Shown here: positions 43,302 to 54,685 of the stretch, piece by piece | How positions within the stretch are numbered: position 1 is the first letter of the stretch | How the letters are laid out: every line of letters starts with the position of its first letter | Source of the DNA: Suillus spraguei | Taxonomy: Eukaryota > Basidiomycota > Agaricomycetes > Boletales > Suillaceae | NCBI GenBank assembly: GCA_016800925.1 | Contig: JABCPU010000041.1 | Coordinates: forward strand, 224,089-288,088 | Reading direction: 5' to 3' | Length of the DNA: 64,000 nt | Notes under the pieces: generated by a model | What the model saw: only the letters and a program-made list of their open reading frames with translations | What the model was told of the DNA's origin: nothing | Database searches by the model: none | Translations under genes and position numbers: made by a program

Positions 43302-45854
43302 ATGGACTCCACGATCAAGCATGTTCATGCCGTGCAGTTTGCTGAACCTCTCGGTGCCTTTATGGAGATGGATGTTGACTCCCCGGTATCACCATCGTTG
43401 GAATCAACCGATCACGGTATGATTAATTTCGTTCTTACAAATTCGATGTATACTGGTGATGTACATGAGGACTAGATTTGTCTATGGGATGAATGCATCA
43501 ATTTTCATTTGTTTCAAGTTGGCGATTGCGGCATTGCATGATTAGTGAACTGATGTGCTCTACCCGACAGACCATCTGGATTTCGGTCTCATTTCCCGAC
43601 CTAGATATGAGGATGATGTAGACTTCGTTTGTGATGATGAGTCAGGTGAGTCCATCCTCCTTGTGTCCATCCTCTTGTCGTCTTGAACAATGTCCCCAAT
43701 GCAGAACTCGATTTTGGTCTTCATCCGAGTGGTGCCATCACGGAAAGCTCTATTGAGAAGGTGGACACGAGTGCGTAATTAACCAGCCCTTCCCAGAACA
43801 CCCATCTATATGCTCATCAGAACCACTGGACCTGGGCACGTCTATATCGCCTCCAGTTCTATCCATACACGTCCACAGTTCAAACCATGATGCGTCGGAC
43901 AGCGACTCCATGTTAGATGACGGGTCGGGTGCGCTACCCATTGTCCATTTTCTTCTCGTTCTGAAAGATGTGTCGAATGCAGAACTCAATTTTGGTCTTC
44001 AACCGAGCGATACTACCACGGAAAGCCCTGTTGGGGCAGTGGACACAGGTGCGTAATTAACCAGCCCTTCCCAGAACATCATCTCTATGCGCTCATCAGA
44101 ACCACTGGTCATGGGCATATCTATATCGCCTCCACCTCTATCTATGCCTGTGCCAAGTTCAAATCTTGATGTATCAGACGGCGACCGTAACTCCGTGTTA
44201 GATGATGAATCAGGTGGGCTACCCTTTGTATCCGTTTTTATCTCGTTCTGAACAATGTCTCAAATGCAGAACTCGATTTTGGTCTTTATTCGAACGGTGC
44301 CATGACGGAAAGCTCCATTTGGGCCATGGACACGGGTGCGTAATCAACCAGCCCTTCCCAGAACACATATCTATACACTCATCAGAACCACTGGACCTGA
44401 GCACGTCTATATCGCCTCCAGTTCCATCCATACACATTCACAGTTCAAACCATGATGTGTCGGACAGCGACTCCATGTTAGATGACGGGTCGGGTGAGCT
44501 ACCCAGTGCCTATTTTATTCTCGTTCTGAGAAATGTGTCGAATGCAGAACTCGATTTTGGTCTTCATCCGAGTGATGCTACCACGGAAAGCTCTGTTGGG
44601 GCAATGGACACGGGTGCGCAATTAACCAGCCCTTCCCAGAACATCTCTATGCGTTCATCAGAACCACTGGTCCTGGGCATATCCATATCACCTCCACCTC
44701 TATTTATGCCTGTACCCAGTTCAAATTCTGATGTGTCAGACGGCGACCATAACTCCGTGTTAGATGATGAGTCAGGTGAGCTGCCCTTTGTATCCATTTT
44801 CTCGCGTTCTCAACAATGTTTCGAATGCAGAACTCGATTTTGGTCTTCATCCGAGTGGAAGCTCTGTTCAGGCAGAGGATGTGAGTGAGTGATTAACCAG
44901 TTTTCCCGCAACATCATCATTTTTATACCCATTGATCAGCGTCGTTGGACCTTGGAGTACCCTTGACTGTCCCGCTTGATGCTGACCTGGGTTCTGATCA
45001 TGCCCATCGATCGTCTAAATATGTGGCCGGCCCTTCGTCCTCCGTCGGAGTAGAACCACCTGTAGGTGCACTCCCTCCCTCTGGAGGCCTTGCCCAATAT
45101 ACTCCAAGTGAGTCCAGCCTGATCAGCTGTCAGAGTTGTAATAATCTTGTTCTAGCCCGATATGGTCACTTGCCTGCTTGGGCTTCGCAAAGCTCGTTAT
45201 TACCAGCCGTCAATGAGTTTAACACAAAATATCGTAGACGTGAGACGCTGTCCTTTGCAGACTGGGAGCCCGAGTTATTGTCACTTCCAGGCGCTCCTAC
45301 AGACGATCCAATCCCAGCGGCAGCTGATCTGTATGAATTCCTTGCCCGCGATGCCGGTAAGGCCCGGTCATCTTATAGCGGCGGCATGGGTGCTAGGGAT
45401 TTGTCTGCTGCATCTGGTCATGTACAACCTCCTCGCGAGTCATCATCATCTTCCGAAAATGAAGACCTTGACATCCCCTTGTCGGAAGAAGAGTTGTTGA
45501 AGTTGTCTCGGTCTGTTCTCACACTGAATAGATTAAACGCAGTCACAAGTATGAAGTCCCCATTTAAGTCGTTCCAGTTCTTATGTCCCTCTCTTTCTTT
45601 CAGCCGGCTATGCTCACAGGCTCGTTAATGAGGTTGCTGATGGTGACGAAGAACAGGTGCACCCCACCCTGCAGGACATCCTCGAAGCCGAGCGCCCGTT
45701 CCATGTGGCTTATTTGGAGACGACCGAAAGCTTCCGGAAGACCCTGCACAATCTCCAGCGAGCTGTTCGAATGCACGATCAGACCCTGCAGCTTCAAGCT
45801 CAGTTAGATGCTATGATTGCTGCTGTGGAGGGCCAAGAGCAGGTCTTTCGATAA
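43302..45854 (+). CDS. family Y copy 3 with amplified internal exons
   Basis: The start MDSTIKHVHAVQFAEP matches the beginnings of copies 1 and 2. After exon 43571-43645 (HLDFGLISRPR) come nine alternating small exons (43705-44880), all joined in phase 1. A large exon begins at about 44940 (LDLGVPLTVPLDADLGSD, then LISCQSCNNLVLARYG, ETLSFADWEPELLSLPG and a Ser run) and ends SEEELLKLSRSVLTLNRL. A last exon (about 45604-45854) gives YAHRLVNEVADGDEEQ, ILEAERPFHVAYLETTESFR and QRAVRMHDQTLQLQAQLD, probably coiled coil. It is the longest and least decayed Y copy, with no stop seen in the exons as I place them. The join of the last repeat exon to 44940 is unresolved. The function is unknown; the repeated acidic, Ser/Pro exons look disordered. 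Confidence 0.65.
43705..44880 (+). repeat. tandem exon array, 564-bp higher-order period
   Basis: Type a exons (43705-43770, 43983-44048, 44270-44335, 44548-44613, 44831-44880) encode ELDFGLHPSxxxTESSV-like text. Type b exons (43821-43928, 44100-44213, 44386-44493, 44662-44775) encode EPLxLGxSISPP-like text ending in LDDxSG. Introns between them are about 45-55 nt and are also repeated. b1 resembles b3 and b2 resembles b4, so the duplicated unit is a-b-a-b, about 564 bp, itself built from a ~280-bp unit. Confidence 0.75.
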
Positions 45855-46379
45855 CCTCTCGAAGTGGAGTGGGGCAGACCCTCCTTGAACGTTTGTTTCG
45901 TCCGCACCACGAAAAATCTTATCTCATACTCTCTAACCGAACTTGTACTATTTGCTGTTGCTACATACAACAAGCCACTAGGTAAACCGGAGCTTACAAT
46001 GGAGGTTCATATAGAGTGCTGCCGTGGTCCGGTTCGGACCGGTCCTGGATGAGAACCGAGAACCGAACCCAGAAATTTATGGTTCAGTTCCGGTTTGGGT
46101 TTTTCTGGTCTGAACCCGAACGGAACCATAAATGCTTTAAAATGCAAACATTGTGTGATACTACATAGGATTCAAACGTTCAGCACTGAAAGTGCAGGTA
46201 TGCTTACGGTTGTGTGCAATTCTAATAAGATTTATGAAATTTTGGTGGCAGGTGTGTCGAAAAAGGAAACTGACCAAACAGCATGTCCTGGACACCAAGG
46301 GAGAAGTACAAAGGTTTCAGACACTGGGTGACTTCCCATAGGCAAAAATAATGTAGAATAGAACATAATTTCACATATC
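45855..46379. other. no gene recognised
   Basis: The first ~230 bases after the Y gene are ordinary, with a cggtt-rich patch near 46020-46110 (ggttcggaccggt type). Beyond that the sequence becomes CpG-poor and grades into the Harbinger-like remnant. Confidence 0.35.
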
Positions 46380-46959
46380 ATGGTCAATGGCACACTGGTT
46401 CCTTTTACATGTTGGCCTGGATTCTTTGGTAATGTTTTCTTTGACCGCAAGTCTAATTACTCAATGAATGTCCAAGTATGTTCTCCCTTTCTTTGAGAAG
46501 ATTATCTGACATTGTCCTATTAGCTTATATCTACACCTGACCTGTCAACCATTGACTATGGAGTTGGTCTCCCTGGTAGTCAGCATGTTGCAACAGCTTG
46601 TAGCAGACACACTTGCCTCAGGAACATCATGTGCTTCTCAATCAAGCCAAATGGGTTTGGGTTGATTCAGCTTATACTCTGCAAACATGGTGCCAGTCAC
46701 CATATAAGAAGTGAGTAATGTGACTCTGTACTTGAGAGTACTTAAGGATATACTATATTGATTATTAGGCCTGAGAAAGACACCACAGAACACCACATTC
46801 AACTATCATGTTTCAAAGGTCCACATCCATTTGAAGCATTGTGTTGGATTTCTCAAAGGTTGATGGCCATCCTTGAAAGGCTTGTGAGTTTATATTGATG
46901 GTCAAAAGGGGATTCAGTATGCTGGACTCTGGATCACTGCCTGCATTCACTTGCATAGC
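46380..46959 (+). pseudogene. Harbinger-like DDE transposase remnant, left part
   Basis: Plus-strand frames give MVNGTLVPF, GFFGNVFFDRKSNYSMNVQ, then IDYGVGLPGSQH.ATA, VLLNQAKWVWVDSAYTLQTW, an intron-like gap (about 46710-46768), then KPEKDT, YHVSKVHIHLKHCVGFLKG, WPSLKGL and GLWITACIHLHS. The order VDGT, DRKSNYS, GSxHDxxA, DSAYPL, EH..G.LKGRW and WI.ACI.LHN is that of PIF/Harbinger (DDE_Tnp_4) transposases in basidiomycetes. The first Asp is Asn (VNGT), the Glu position is Lys, and two TGA codons stand where Arg is expected (GRW, LRV). It breaks off at the KDZ transposon and continues at 54936. Confidence 0.7.
46952..46959 (+). repeat. 8-bp target-site duplication, left copy
   Basis: tgcatagc directly precedes the CACCTATAAT terminus of the KDZ transposon. 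The identical 8 bp follow its other end at 54928-54935. Confidence 0.85.
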
Positions 46960-47212
46960 CACCTATAATTCCCACAATACAGACTTAGTAAAGCGGCCCT
47001 ATGTGACGTGTAGCGCCGCTTAATTAAGCATCGTATGTGCTTGTATGGAGCACCGCCGGTGCACACCAGCGGTTTTAGGTGACTTAGACCTTGCAAGCAC
47101 TACAAACACCTACGGCTATATTGGGCATGTTTGTCGCACACCCGTTTTGGGTAATACCCTTCGTTCGTTACTTCTCACGACCTCCAAACAGAGGCTGCTC
47201 ACTGTCTACCAC
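46960..47212 (+). repeat. left terminal inverted repeat of the KDZ transposon
   Basis: It is nearly identical to the reverse complement of 54686-54927. The main difference is an extra ~10 bases near 47085 (ggtgacttag). It includes the ttaattaagc block and ends at actgtctaccac. Confidence 0.85.
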
Positions 47213-47598
47213 AGCGAGCTCGCATATACTTCACAATTACACAGAATTTGTAGCATTTTTTTTGTACATATGACATATGTACAATGTTCTGTCAAATATC
47301 TCCATGAAATAACACTAATTTGCGCTGAAAAAGACCTCTAATACTGTTATAGTCAGTCCTATCAAAGTTACTTGAGTTGCTTGTTGTCCGCACGAGGTCT
47401 AAATGAAAACGGCGAGGGCATGACATGTATTCAATGGGATACAACAGAGAGTATTTAAGCATTCTCTTGCTCTGATATCACAAGCACGGAGCTCTTTTTC
47501 TTGGACACTCTCTGTTTCTTTCTCCGTCCTGATGTGTTCTGATCATCTCGGCTTGGATCATCCCAAAAAGCAAGCCCCCTCTCTGTGAGCTTCCGTGC

Positions 47599-49440
47599 TC
47601 ACTTTTGCCGTCCTGACTGTCCACCCGATGGCTCAACTTGCACCCGCTTGCAACTATTTGTGGTGGCCGTGAGAATATTGCCTTCGGCAGTGGTGATAGG
47701 TGTCTGAGACAAGGTTTCTGCTGAGGTGTGAACAGGAGGCGTTGGTGGGGGTGACATAGGCGGTGATGTTGGAGATGGCTCAACAGTGACAGACACTAAT
47801 GAACAAGTTAGGGTTCATGCGGAGTGCCAAGAAATATAAGTACTTACAATTATCAGAAGCGCGAAGGACTGGATCGATGAGGTCATCTGATATTGATGAT
47901 GAATCGGTGCTGGGACTTGTGTGAACAAGCTGCGTAAGACTGCTTTGTTGAGTGGTGCAACTTTGAACCTTGGTAGGGAGAGCTTCGGTAGATAAGGTAT
48001 TGTCAACAGGGTCGCGATCAGCCTGTGTTGCCTGGCCTGTGGCTGCGCTAGGAAGAATATTGTCGAGAGGAATGAGTGGTTCAGGAATATTGTCGAGAGG
48101 AATGAGTGGTTCAGGAATATCGTCGAGAGGAATGAGTGGTTCAGGAATATCGTCGAGAGGAATGAGTGGTTCGGGAATATCATCGAGAGGAACAGGTGGT
48201 TCCAACTCTGGGGTGAGTTTCTCCCCAGCAGCAATACGGCGCTGCCGTTCTTCGACCTCATCTTGAGTGATCTTGACAAAACGGCATGTCCCCTTTGACA
48301 AGGCCTCTGCAACTTTCTCGAGGGCGTCTATACCGCCTTTTAGATCCGAAGGATTGACCCATTGCGGGTGGTTCCATCCAACCAGCTTTACAAAATAGCG
48401 CTGGACCACACGATCCTCGTAGTGCATGAACTCAACAGAGGCTTTTGCATCACCAGTGAGTTCACCTGTGAATTGAGTCAGCGCAAGTGACACGAGCAAT
48501 AACTTCATACTTACACAGAGATACACGGAGGTTCAATCGGATTGAAGCCTTTGCTTTTGAAACACGGTCGCGATGATTCATAGCTGAAGCTATACATGTA
48601 CGTGGTTAGAGTTGAAAAAATCAATCAAAGAAAGGACACACTGAGGATGACACCATTAGCCAGGATGGTGCTTTCAAACTCGGTAGCAAGCTGCGCAATG
48701 TCCTTGCGTAGATATAGGCGAACAAACTGCTCAGCAGCAGCACTTGAAAAAAAAGCTTTCGGTGCCATGGCGAAGTCGGAAACCCCGCGGACCATGAAGA
48801 CTATGGCCTCTACACCCACACGCTGCTTTAAAGCATCAAGCTGTTGATGCAGAATGAGTACTATGTAAATTTAGCATGTAATTTATGTACCTCTTCCTTG
48901 ACAAATTGAAAACTACGTGCACACTCAGCTGCGCGTGAACGAGCGGTTATGGTGGGAGGACGCTGGCTTGCGCTGGCTTTAACCTGGTCGAATTCCTTGA
49001 TAAGTGTCTCCTTCTCGGCCTTCTTCAGGCTGTGATATTTGGCTTTGTCTTTCACGAGGTCTACTATATTAGACCGTCCGTTATCTGAAAACAATGTTAG
49101 CGAAGTGAACACAAAATGTTAGTAAGTACTTACCGGCACCTTTGAAATGCAGAAATGCATGCCAGGCACTGGTCTTGTTTCGTTTGTGGCAGTGAGGTAC
49201 AGAGCCTAGCGAAAACCGTTCAAGGTAACGACGACAGGGTTGCTTAAATTTCAAAGCGAGTTCTGTTGCCTTCATCTCGAGGTAGTTGAGAACTGCTTGA
49301 ACTTCTTGATCTTCATCGAGTCGCTTAGCTCGCCAGCGTTCAACCAATTGCTGATGAAGCTCCTTTGAAATCTTCACATAAGGACATCGAGTCTTTGACA
49401 AAAGTCGACGAACATTGTGAGGCCGAGGTGCTATGGGCAT
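47599..49440 (-). CDS. KDZ-transposon gene 3, unknown, with 10-residue repeats
   Basis: The start is MPIAPRPHNVRRLL at 49440. Exon 1 ends in NKTSAWHAFLHFKGAG. Introns follow at about 49132-49086 (gtaag...cag), 48892-48843, a longer one near 48655-48590, 48505-48470 and 47854-47800. Later exons carry YHSLKKAEKETLIKEFDQVK, QRVGVEAIVFMVRGVSDFAM, VQRYFVKLVGWNHPQWVNPS and CRFVKITQDEVEERQRR, then the repeats, then a Pro/Thr-rich end. Similar proteins with W.AF.HF and GVELVGWP..-like segments occur beside KDZ transposases in Agaricomycetes, as I recall them; their biochemical role is not established. It lies 114 bp after gene 2, on the same strand, inside the TIRs. A role as a transposition partner is inference. 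Confidence 0.65.
48061..48203 (-). repeat. 30-bp coding tandem repeat in KDZ gene 3
   Basis: Four full units and one partial unit of gtcgagaggaatgagtggtt-type sequence encode PLDDIPEPLI (two units have DN for DD). Copies are almost identical at DNA level, so the expansion is recent or homogenised. Confidence 0.85.
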
Positions 49441-49553
49441 GATGCTCAGGATGACAATTTTCGCAAGACGGGACACTAGCAGTGTATATATTGTGTTATA
49501 TTTACACAAAGTCGATGGGTCGAGTTAACAGCATGTCCCTCGGAGGATTCAAA

Positions 49554-50990
49554 CTAATTACACTTAGCATCTGTCAACATTGCTTCTCCGATCATTTCAG
49601 CATGATCCTTCGGCACCCGGTAAGGCTCATCCTGAAGCTTAGCAACCCAGCGTTTCGGCAGAAAGTCTTTCTGTATTTGGACACAGACCCGGTGAAATGT
49701 GTCTGGGTAACCAAGGTCTTCCAGAACATCCTCCGTCTCAGCGCCAAAAGAGACAAGAGGCTGAACTCCAGAATCAAAGGGCGAGCCCGACGATGAGGGA
49801 AGATAGGCACGCCCCATTGACATCATTCGAACCACCGGTTCAGTCGCGGGTGTTTTCACGGTTCTTTCAGCAACTGGCGTTGAGGGCTCAGCATCATGAG
49901 AGGGCTCAGCGTCACAATCAAAATAATAATCGCCAGATCTGGTGAGGCTCGGTCCACCCTGTTGATTTGTAATTAGATTTCATTGGTTAAAAAAATTCAC
50001 GCCCTTACCATACGGGTATCCTCAGTGTTTTTGTGCGCGGCAGTAAATTGCACAAGTTTGTCACCCTTCAGCTGACGTCGGCTATCAGGTTTTTTAGCTG
50101 ATGCTGATGCCGATGCAGCCTTGCTAGTTCCACGCTGTATCACGGGCACTTGAGCAGGTGCCCACGTAATGCGACCGGCGTCTGATTTGGGGAGATATGA
50201 TAAGAGCTGAGTGTTGGAGGAAAGTAATCAATGAAGAGTATCCATTGGACGTCCAGGGATTACAAAATGCGATGAACCTGGAGTGATGGGAGGCGGAACA
50301 AGTGGTAACTTTGAGTCGTCCATCCTGTTTGCTTGCGGATATGCTTGCTGAGTAGAGGAACTCGACCACCCAGCACGATAGCAACTAGTGGCGAACGATT
50401 CAGCCAATGGAGTCGCATAGTGGGAGGTAAACAACTGGGAGATCTGTGCAATCACCGCATGAAGCTCTGGGTGCTCTGCAAGAACTTTCGGGTTGGCATA
50501 GACATGGGCATTAAGCATTTGAGGAGTGATTGAGGATTTGGGAGGTACCGCGCCAGGATGGTGTAAAAAGACCGTTGAACCACCTGTTAACCTATCCAAT
50601 AGCGTACACTGAGTGTATCAGCGAGTAGCCAGGATAGAAACAGCAGAAAGAGCTCACCAGATCCAAGATAATGCGCAAAATCAGTTCTATGTGTTCAGAA
50701 CGAGCCTGCCAGTTCTGATACTTGGTGGTTTGAGTACTTTTCCCATACTTTGAGGTTCCAGTGTGGTAGTGTTCAACAGTTAGAGGATGAAAACCGCCTT
50801 TGCCGTCCAATGGGAAGTGGTTACCGTCTGTATGCAAATCATGTGCCAACAGTGAGATCAGCGCTGATTTCCAACACTTGTTGGATTCAGCAGTAGTAGC
50901 AATATTTTCTGGGCATGGAAATAAAGCAAGTGCCTCCAGGAAGCCACTGACAGTAGGAGAACGAGAATATGGGCTAGACTGCCAATCCAT
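49554..50990 (-). CDS. KDZ-transposon gene 2, unknown protein
   Basis: The likely start is MDWQSSPYSRSPTVSGFLEA at 50990. Exon 1 contains NKCWKSALISLLAHDLHTDG, KYQNWQARSEHIELILRIIL and ends near 50656 at a gtgag donor. Exon 2 (about 50590-50230) has LHHPGAVPPKSSI, HPELHAVIAQISQLFTSHY. Exon 3 (about 50200-50010) has GRITWAPAQVPVIQR. After an intron at about 50009-49961 the last exon reads GGPSLTRSGDYYFDCDAEPS, Pro/Thr-rich text, EDVLEDLGYPDTFHRVCVQI and ends AMLTDAKCN at 49554. I do not recognise a domain. It sits between transposase and gene 3 inside the TIRs. Two junction phases are unresolved, so small errors or lesions are possible. Confidence 0.6.
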
Positions 50991-51343
50991 GTGTGAGCAG
51001 GAACTGGAGAGATGTGGTGTCACCTATTGCAGTGTGCGAATCAGGTGTGAATTGTCACTCGTGTTAATCGTGCAGCTGATTACATCTCACTTCACTGCGG
51101 TGCGATCCAATTTAACTACTGATAACTTTCAATTCGTGCAGTCTGTGCAACACTACAATTACTATAGCTCATGGCTGCATAGTTTCCCGTCTGTAGCAGC
51201 TTTTGATTTCATGTATATCCAGTGGCTTCAGCATTATGCTTCCATTGTCATTATTTCAGAGATTTCTCGCTCGCTGATAAGTTGTGCAACATCAAAAACT
51301 GCATTCCATGGGGATCTACTACTCATAAAAAATGCTAACTGTG

Positions 51344-54300
51344 CTACTCGTGAATACTGGTGTCCGTAATGTGATGATTGAGTGAATCAATGTAATCCTG
51401 CACTTGCTCGAGCTCATCTGTGTCACCACATTCCTCGTCACTCTCTACTGCATTCTGCGACTCCACCTCTAAAGCATAGGGGATTGTAAAGTCATCTGGC
51501 TGCGCATGGCCTAGTCGAAGGCCTGCATGGACAGGGCCACTATAGCCTGGCAAAGAGCAAGTTTTCCGAAGGTGCCACAAATGACGGGCATTGACAGAAT
51601 TTAAATACTGCCAACGCCGAGTCAGTTCCCCTGCGAGGAAGGGGTTAGATTCCTCTAGTTTCTTGATGGCGGCAGGATATTTCAATCTATCATCGCAAAT
51701 CTTGGTCAGTAAACGGCCGATCTCCACATCCAAGTGCCGAACTTCCTCCTTGGCACGCTGCAACTCAAAATATTGAGCTGATGCATTGCGATAAGTGGGA
51801 CTCGCCCATCGTTTGGCCTGAATATTGCTATCGCTGTCTCGCAGTAAGTCAAACTCCGCAAGAAATGAGTATTCAACAATCTGCTCCCATTGAAGTGGGG
51901 CTCGTGGCGGATTAAGAAGAGCCGCATACTTGTTGTAGCGCTGGATGGCATTTCGGATCGCGGTTGCACGAGTTTTGAGAGCGGTGGAGATCTGAGTGCG
52001 CAATTTGTAACCTGGAAGCATACATGTCAATACAAAATCGGAAACGATAGGAAAACATTACCAAGACCGTTCATTTGCATTTTCGTAAGCTCGAGAAGCC
52101 TCATTACCACAAGGCGTTCAACATCACTTACTGCCTTGTGATATAGCCAGTGCGTAATTCGAGACTGCGCCTTGAGTCATTCTGGATGATCGGGGTGCCA
52201 ACGTGTCTCAAGCGCCATCTGCCGTTCATAGTCCTCCACAATCTCGAGTTTCTGATCTAACTTGGTTGTAGCATTCGTGTGTCGTCGACGTACGTGTCCG
52301 GCGTCCTTTGCTGACACATCGAGTCTCAAATCGAGCTTATTGAACTCTGTCTGAGCGGTGTCATATGCAGCCCTAGATAGATTAAATGATGTTAAAATTT
52401 ATAAAAATGATGTCGGACTTACTGCGCGTCTTCCAAATCAACGAGAGCCTTCACGTAATCCACTTCAACAGAAGTTTCATCCTTCTTACGTGTGAGGGTT
52501 TGCAAACAAGCACGCTCATCCTCTAAGTCAGCTGCAAAATCAACGTCGGGTGTTGAATCGTGAAAATTCGAAAGGAAGATTGTAGAGGCGTTGATGATCG
52601 AGAGAGCTTGAACATAATTCTGATGAATGAAATTTGCTAAATAAATAGTCAGATTCATGTACGGGTGAAGTCATAATACGTACATAACCCAGCATACTTA
52701 TCCATATCAGCAAATCAAAAGTGTTCATCTAGTGCCTGGTGGCGGTGGAACTCCGTGGCATTGCGTGTCTGTGCAGCTAGGGCATTAGATTCTGAAAACA
52801 CGCGCTCGCATGTCTCAAAATCCTCCTTTCCAGCGCCTACCATGTACTTTGAATGGTGTTGTACTTGACATAGTCGGTTGTGTGCGTGTCCGTGAAATGC
52901 AGGAACAACACCTTGAATATTCAACCGCTTGACATCATCGGCTAAGGAGCTTCGAAGGATGATTTTCTCAAATGCGCACTTAATGTCGTAACCGTAAAGA
53001 ATATTCGGCCCCAAGACATCCATTAGCTTCTTTAAGCTGGCAATAGGGTACTTCATACTAGTACAGGAGGTCAGTAGCAGGCCGGTGCGAGTGAGAGAAA
53101 CATTGGCTAACAGTTCTCCACTTCGTACCATATCACAGATGGTAAGCAGAAATCCATGCCGACAAACGGTGATGAATATGCTGGACTTCTTAAAAATCGC
53201 GAACATTTTCTTACGCGACTCTGGCGCCGCATTACGCCAGCGGTCAACACAGACGCTACTCGGTTCTGCATCAGTTGAGTCAAGTTCATCTACCCATGGG
53301 TCATCGGGGTCCTGGATATGTTGCCGGTTATTGTCCTTGGCTTGACGTGTACGGGCACTCTGGACTTCATCTTTGAAGCCATCAACATATTCCTCCGTGA
53401 GCCATATGGAACTGAGACCAGATCGTGGATCAGGGCGTTCGTTGCCTCTGTGAATAACGGGATCAACGAGCTTCGCAGAATTATTACCATCAAAAGAACA
53501 AAGGACGGAAAATTTCAACGCAGGTTCATCTTGGAGCTGGTATTGACAGGCGGGGCAAGAGTTGCGCATGCGCCAGTGTGGAGCATCGTGTCCAAGGTGG
53601 GTATTAATCTTCATGTCAATGCGCTGTAATACCTCGAGATAGACATCATATGCGATGCGGTATTGGGTTGCCAGATAGCGGTGATAAGAAACCTGAATTA
53701 CAAATGAATATATAGTAATGTAGGAAGCAGTGACTCACGTTATGTAGATGACATATCTTTTTGGCCTCAGCGTGGATACTGAGGCGCAGACACACACGGT
53801 GTGTTTGCTGGTACACAGCCAGTGTTCGGATGGTAATCGCGATGCTTGGACGTATGGCAGCACAGCCAATGCAACCATAGTGCATCAAGGTGACATTGAG
53901 ATGGGGTGACTCGTGTTTGAAAGTACGAACTTCACGAGCTATACAGTTATGTGAGACAAAGCTAGATCGTCGTGGACAAATACACTCACAGAAAATGTCG
54001 ACAACCTCGATAGAGAATGTATCTGGTTCGTTAGGATCATAGACGGGTGGCTGTAGATCATCATGAAGGTAGGCTAGAAGGGCTTCCGACAATGCATCAT
54101 ATTGGTCTAACCATGAGTAAACTTCGTCATGAATATGCTGACTTCGGTCTCGCAAGTCAGAGCATCTACACAAAGACCATCTGTCATGATAGCTTCACAC
54201 CAAATATCGATGTAACAACTTACTTTCTGTGGTCATTCGTGAGCTGGTCAAGCTCCTGGTACAGCGACATCTCTTCTCCTGCATGGCTGAGAGCATGGGC

Positions 54301-54606
54301 TTCTTCCCCAGGAGGAGGAAGGACAGCATCGAGATCCATTCTGAAGTCAGCATCATTGCTCGCAATAGCTTGAGAAGCTAGTTCAGATTGCAGGAGGCGT
54401 TCTCGTTCTCGTAGAGGGATCTCTGCAATTCTGTCAACACAAATTGAATAGGAACATACGTCAAACTCACTTTTTAAAAGTGCTGACCGGAGCTCACGAG
54501 CATCCTGTTCTCGTCGTCGGATACCTCCTGCGCGCAAAGTTGTCTTTTTGCCTCCAACTTGGACCACACACTTTCTAGAGACTCCTCCTACGGCGCCGCG
54601 AGTCAT
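51344..54606 (-). pseudogene. KDZ transposase, near-intact, two in-frame TGA codons
   Basis: The start is MTRGAVGGVSRKCVVQVGGK at 54606, at the inner TIR edge, and exon 1 leads to a gtgag donor near 54472. Later exons carry DLRDRSQHIHDEVYSWL, HYGCIGCAAIRPSIAITIRT, then WRMRNSCPACQYQL (CX2C), the catalytic-type SFDGNNSAK (first Asp), ILYGYDIKCAFEK (second Asp), FHGHAHNRLCQ and GKEDFETCERVFSESNAL (acidic third position). The C-terminal third is helical with a charged end near 51347. The order is that of KDZ transposases with the CxC1-type Cys pairs. It would cut and rejoin DNA at the TIRs. Two TGA codons interrupt it, at 52715-52717 (after LDEHF) and 52177-52179 (after HPDHPE); otherwise the exons stay open. 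About 1,000 residues are expected. Confidence 0.82.
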
Positions 54607-54685
54607 GCGTAGACAGGATTTCGTGGGCTTGATGTGAGGTGGAGCGTGGTAGACAGGCTTTCGTAGGCTTGATGTGAGGTGGAGC

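Noticed and set aside
44202..44888. 228-residue plus-strand open frame taken as a single exon
   Set aside because: It reads through several short introns of the repeated exon array that happen to lack stops; the phase-1 exon pattern explains the sequence better.
47970..48266. 98-residue plus-strand frame with SGILSRGM-type repeats
   Set aside because: It is the antisense of the 30-bp coding repeat in KDZ gene 3.
50800..51369. 189-residue plus-strand frame
   Set aside because: It is antisense to the start of KDZ gene 2, whose reading is supported by splice sites and position inside the TIRs.
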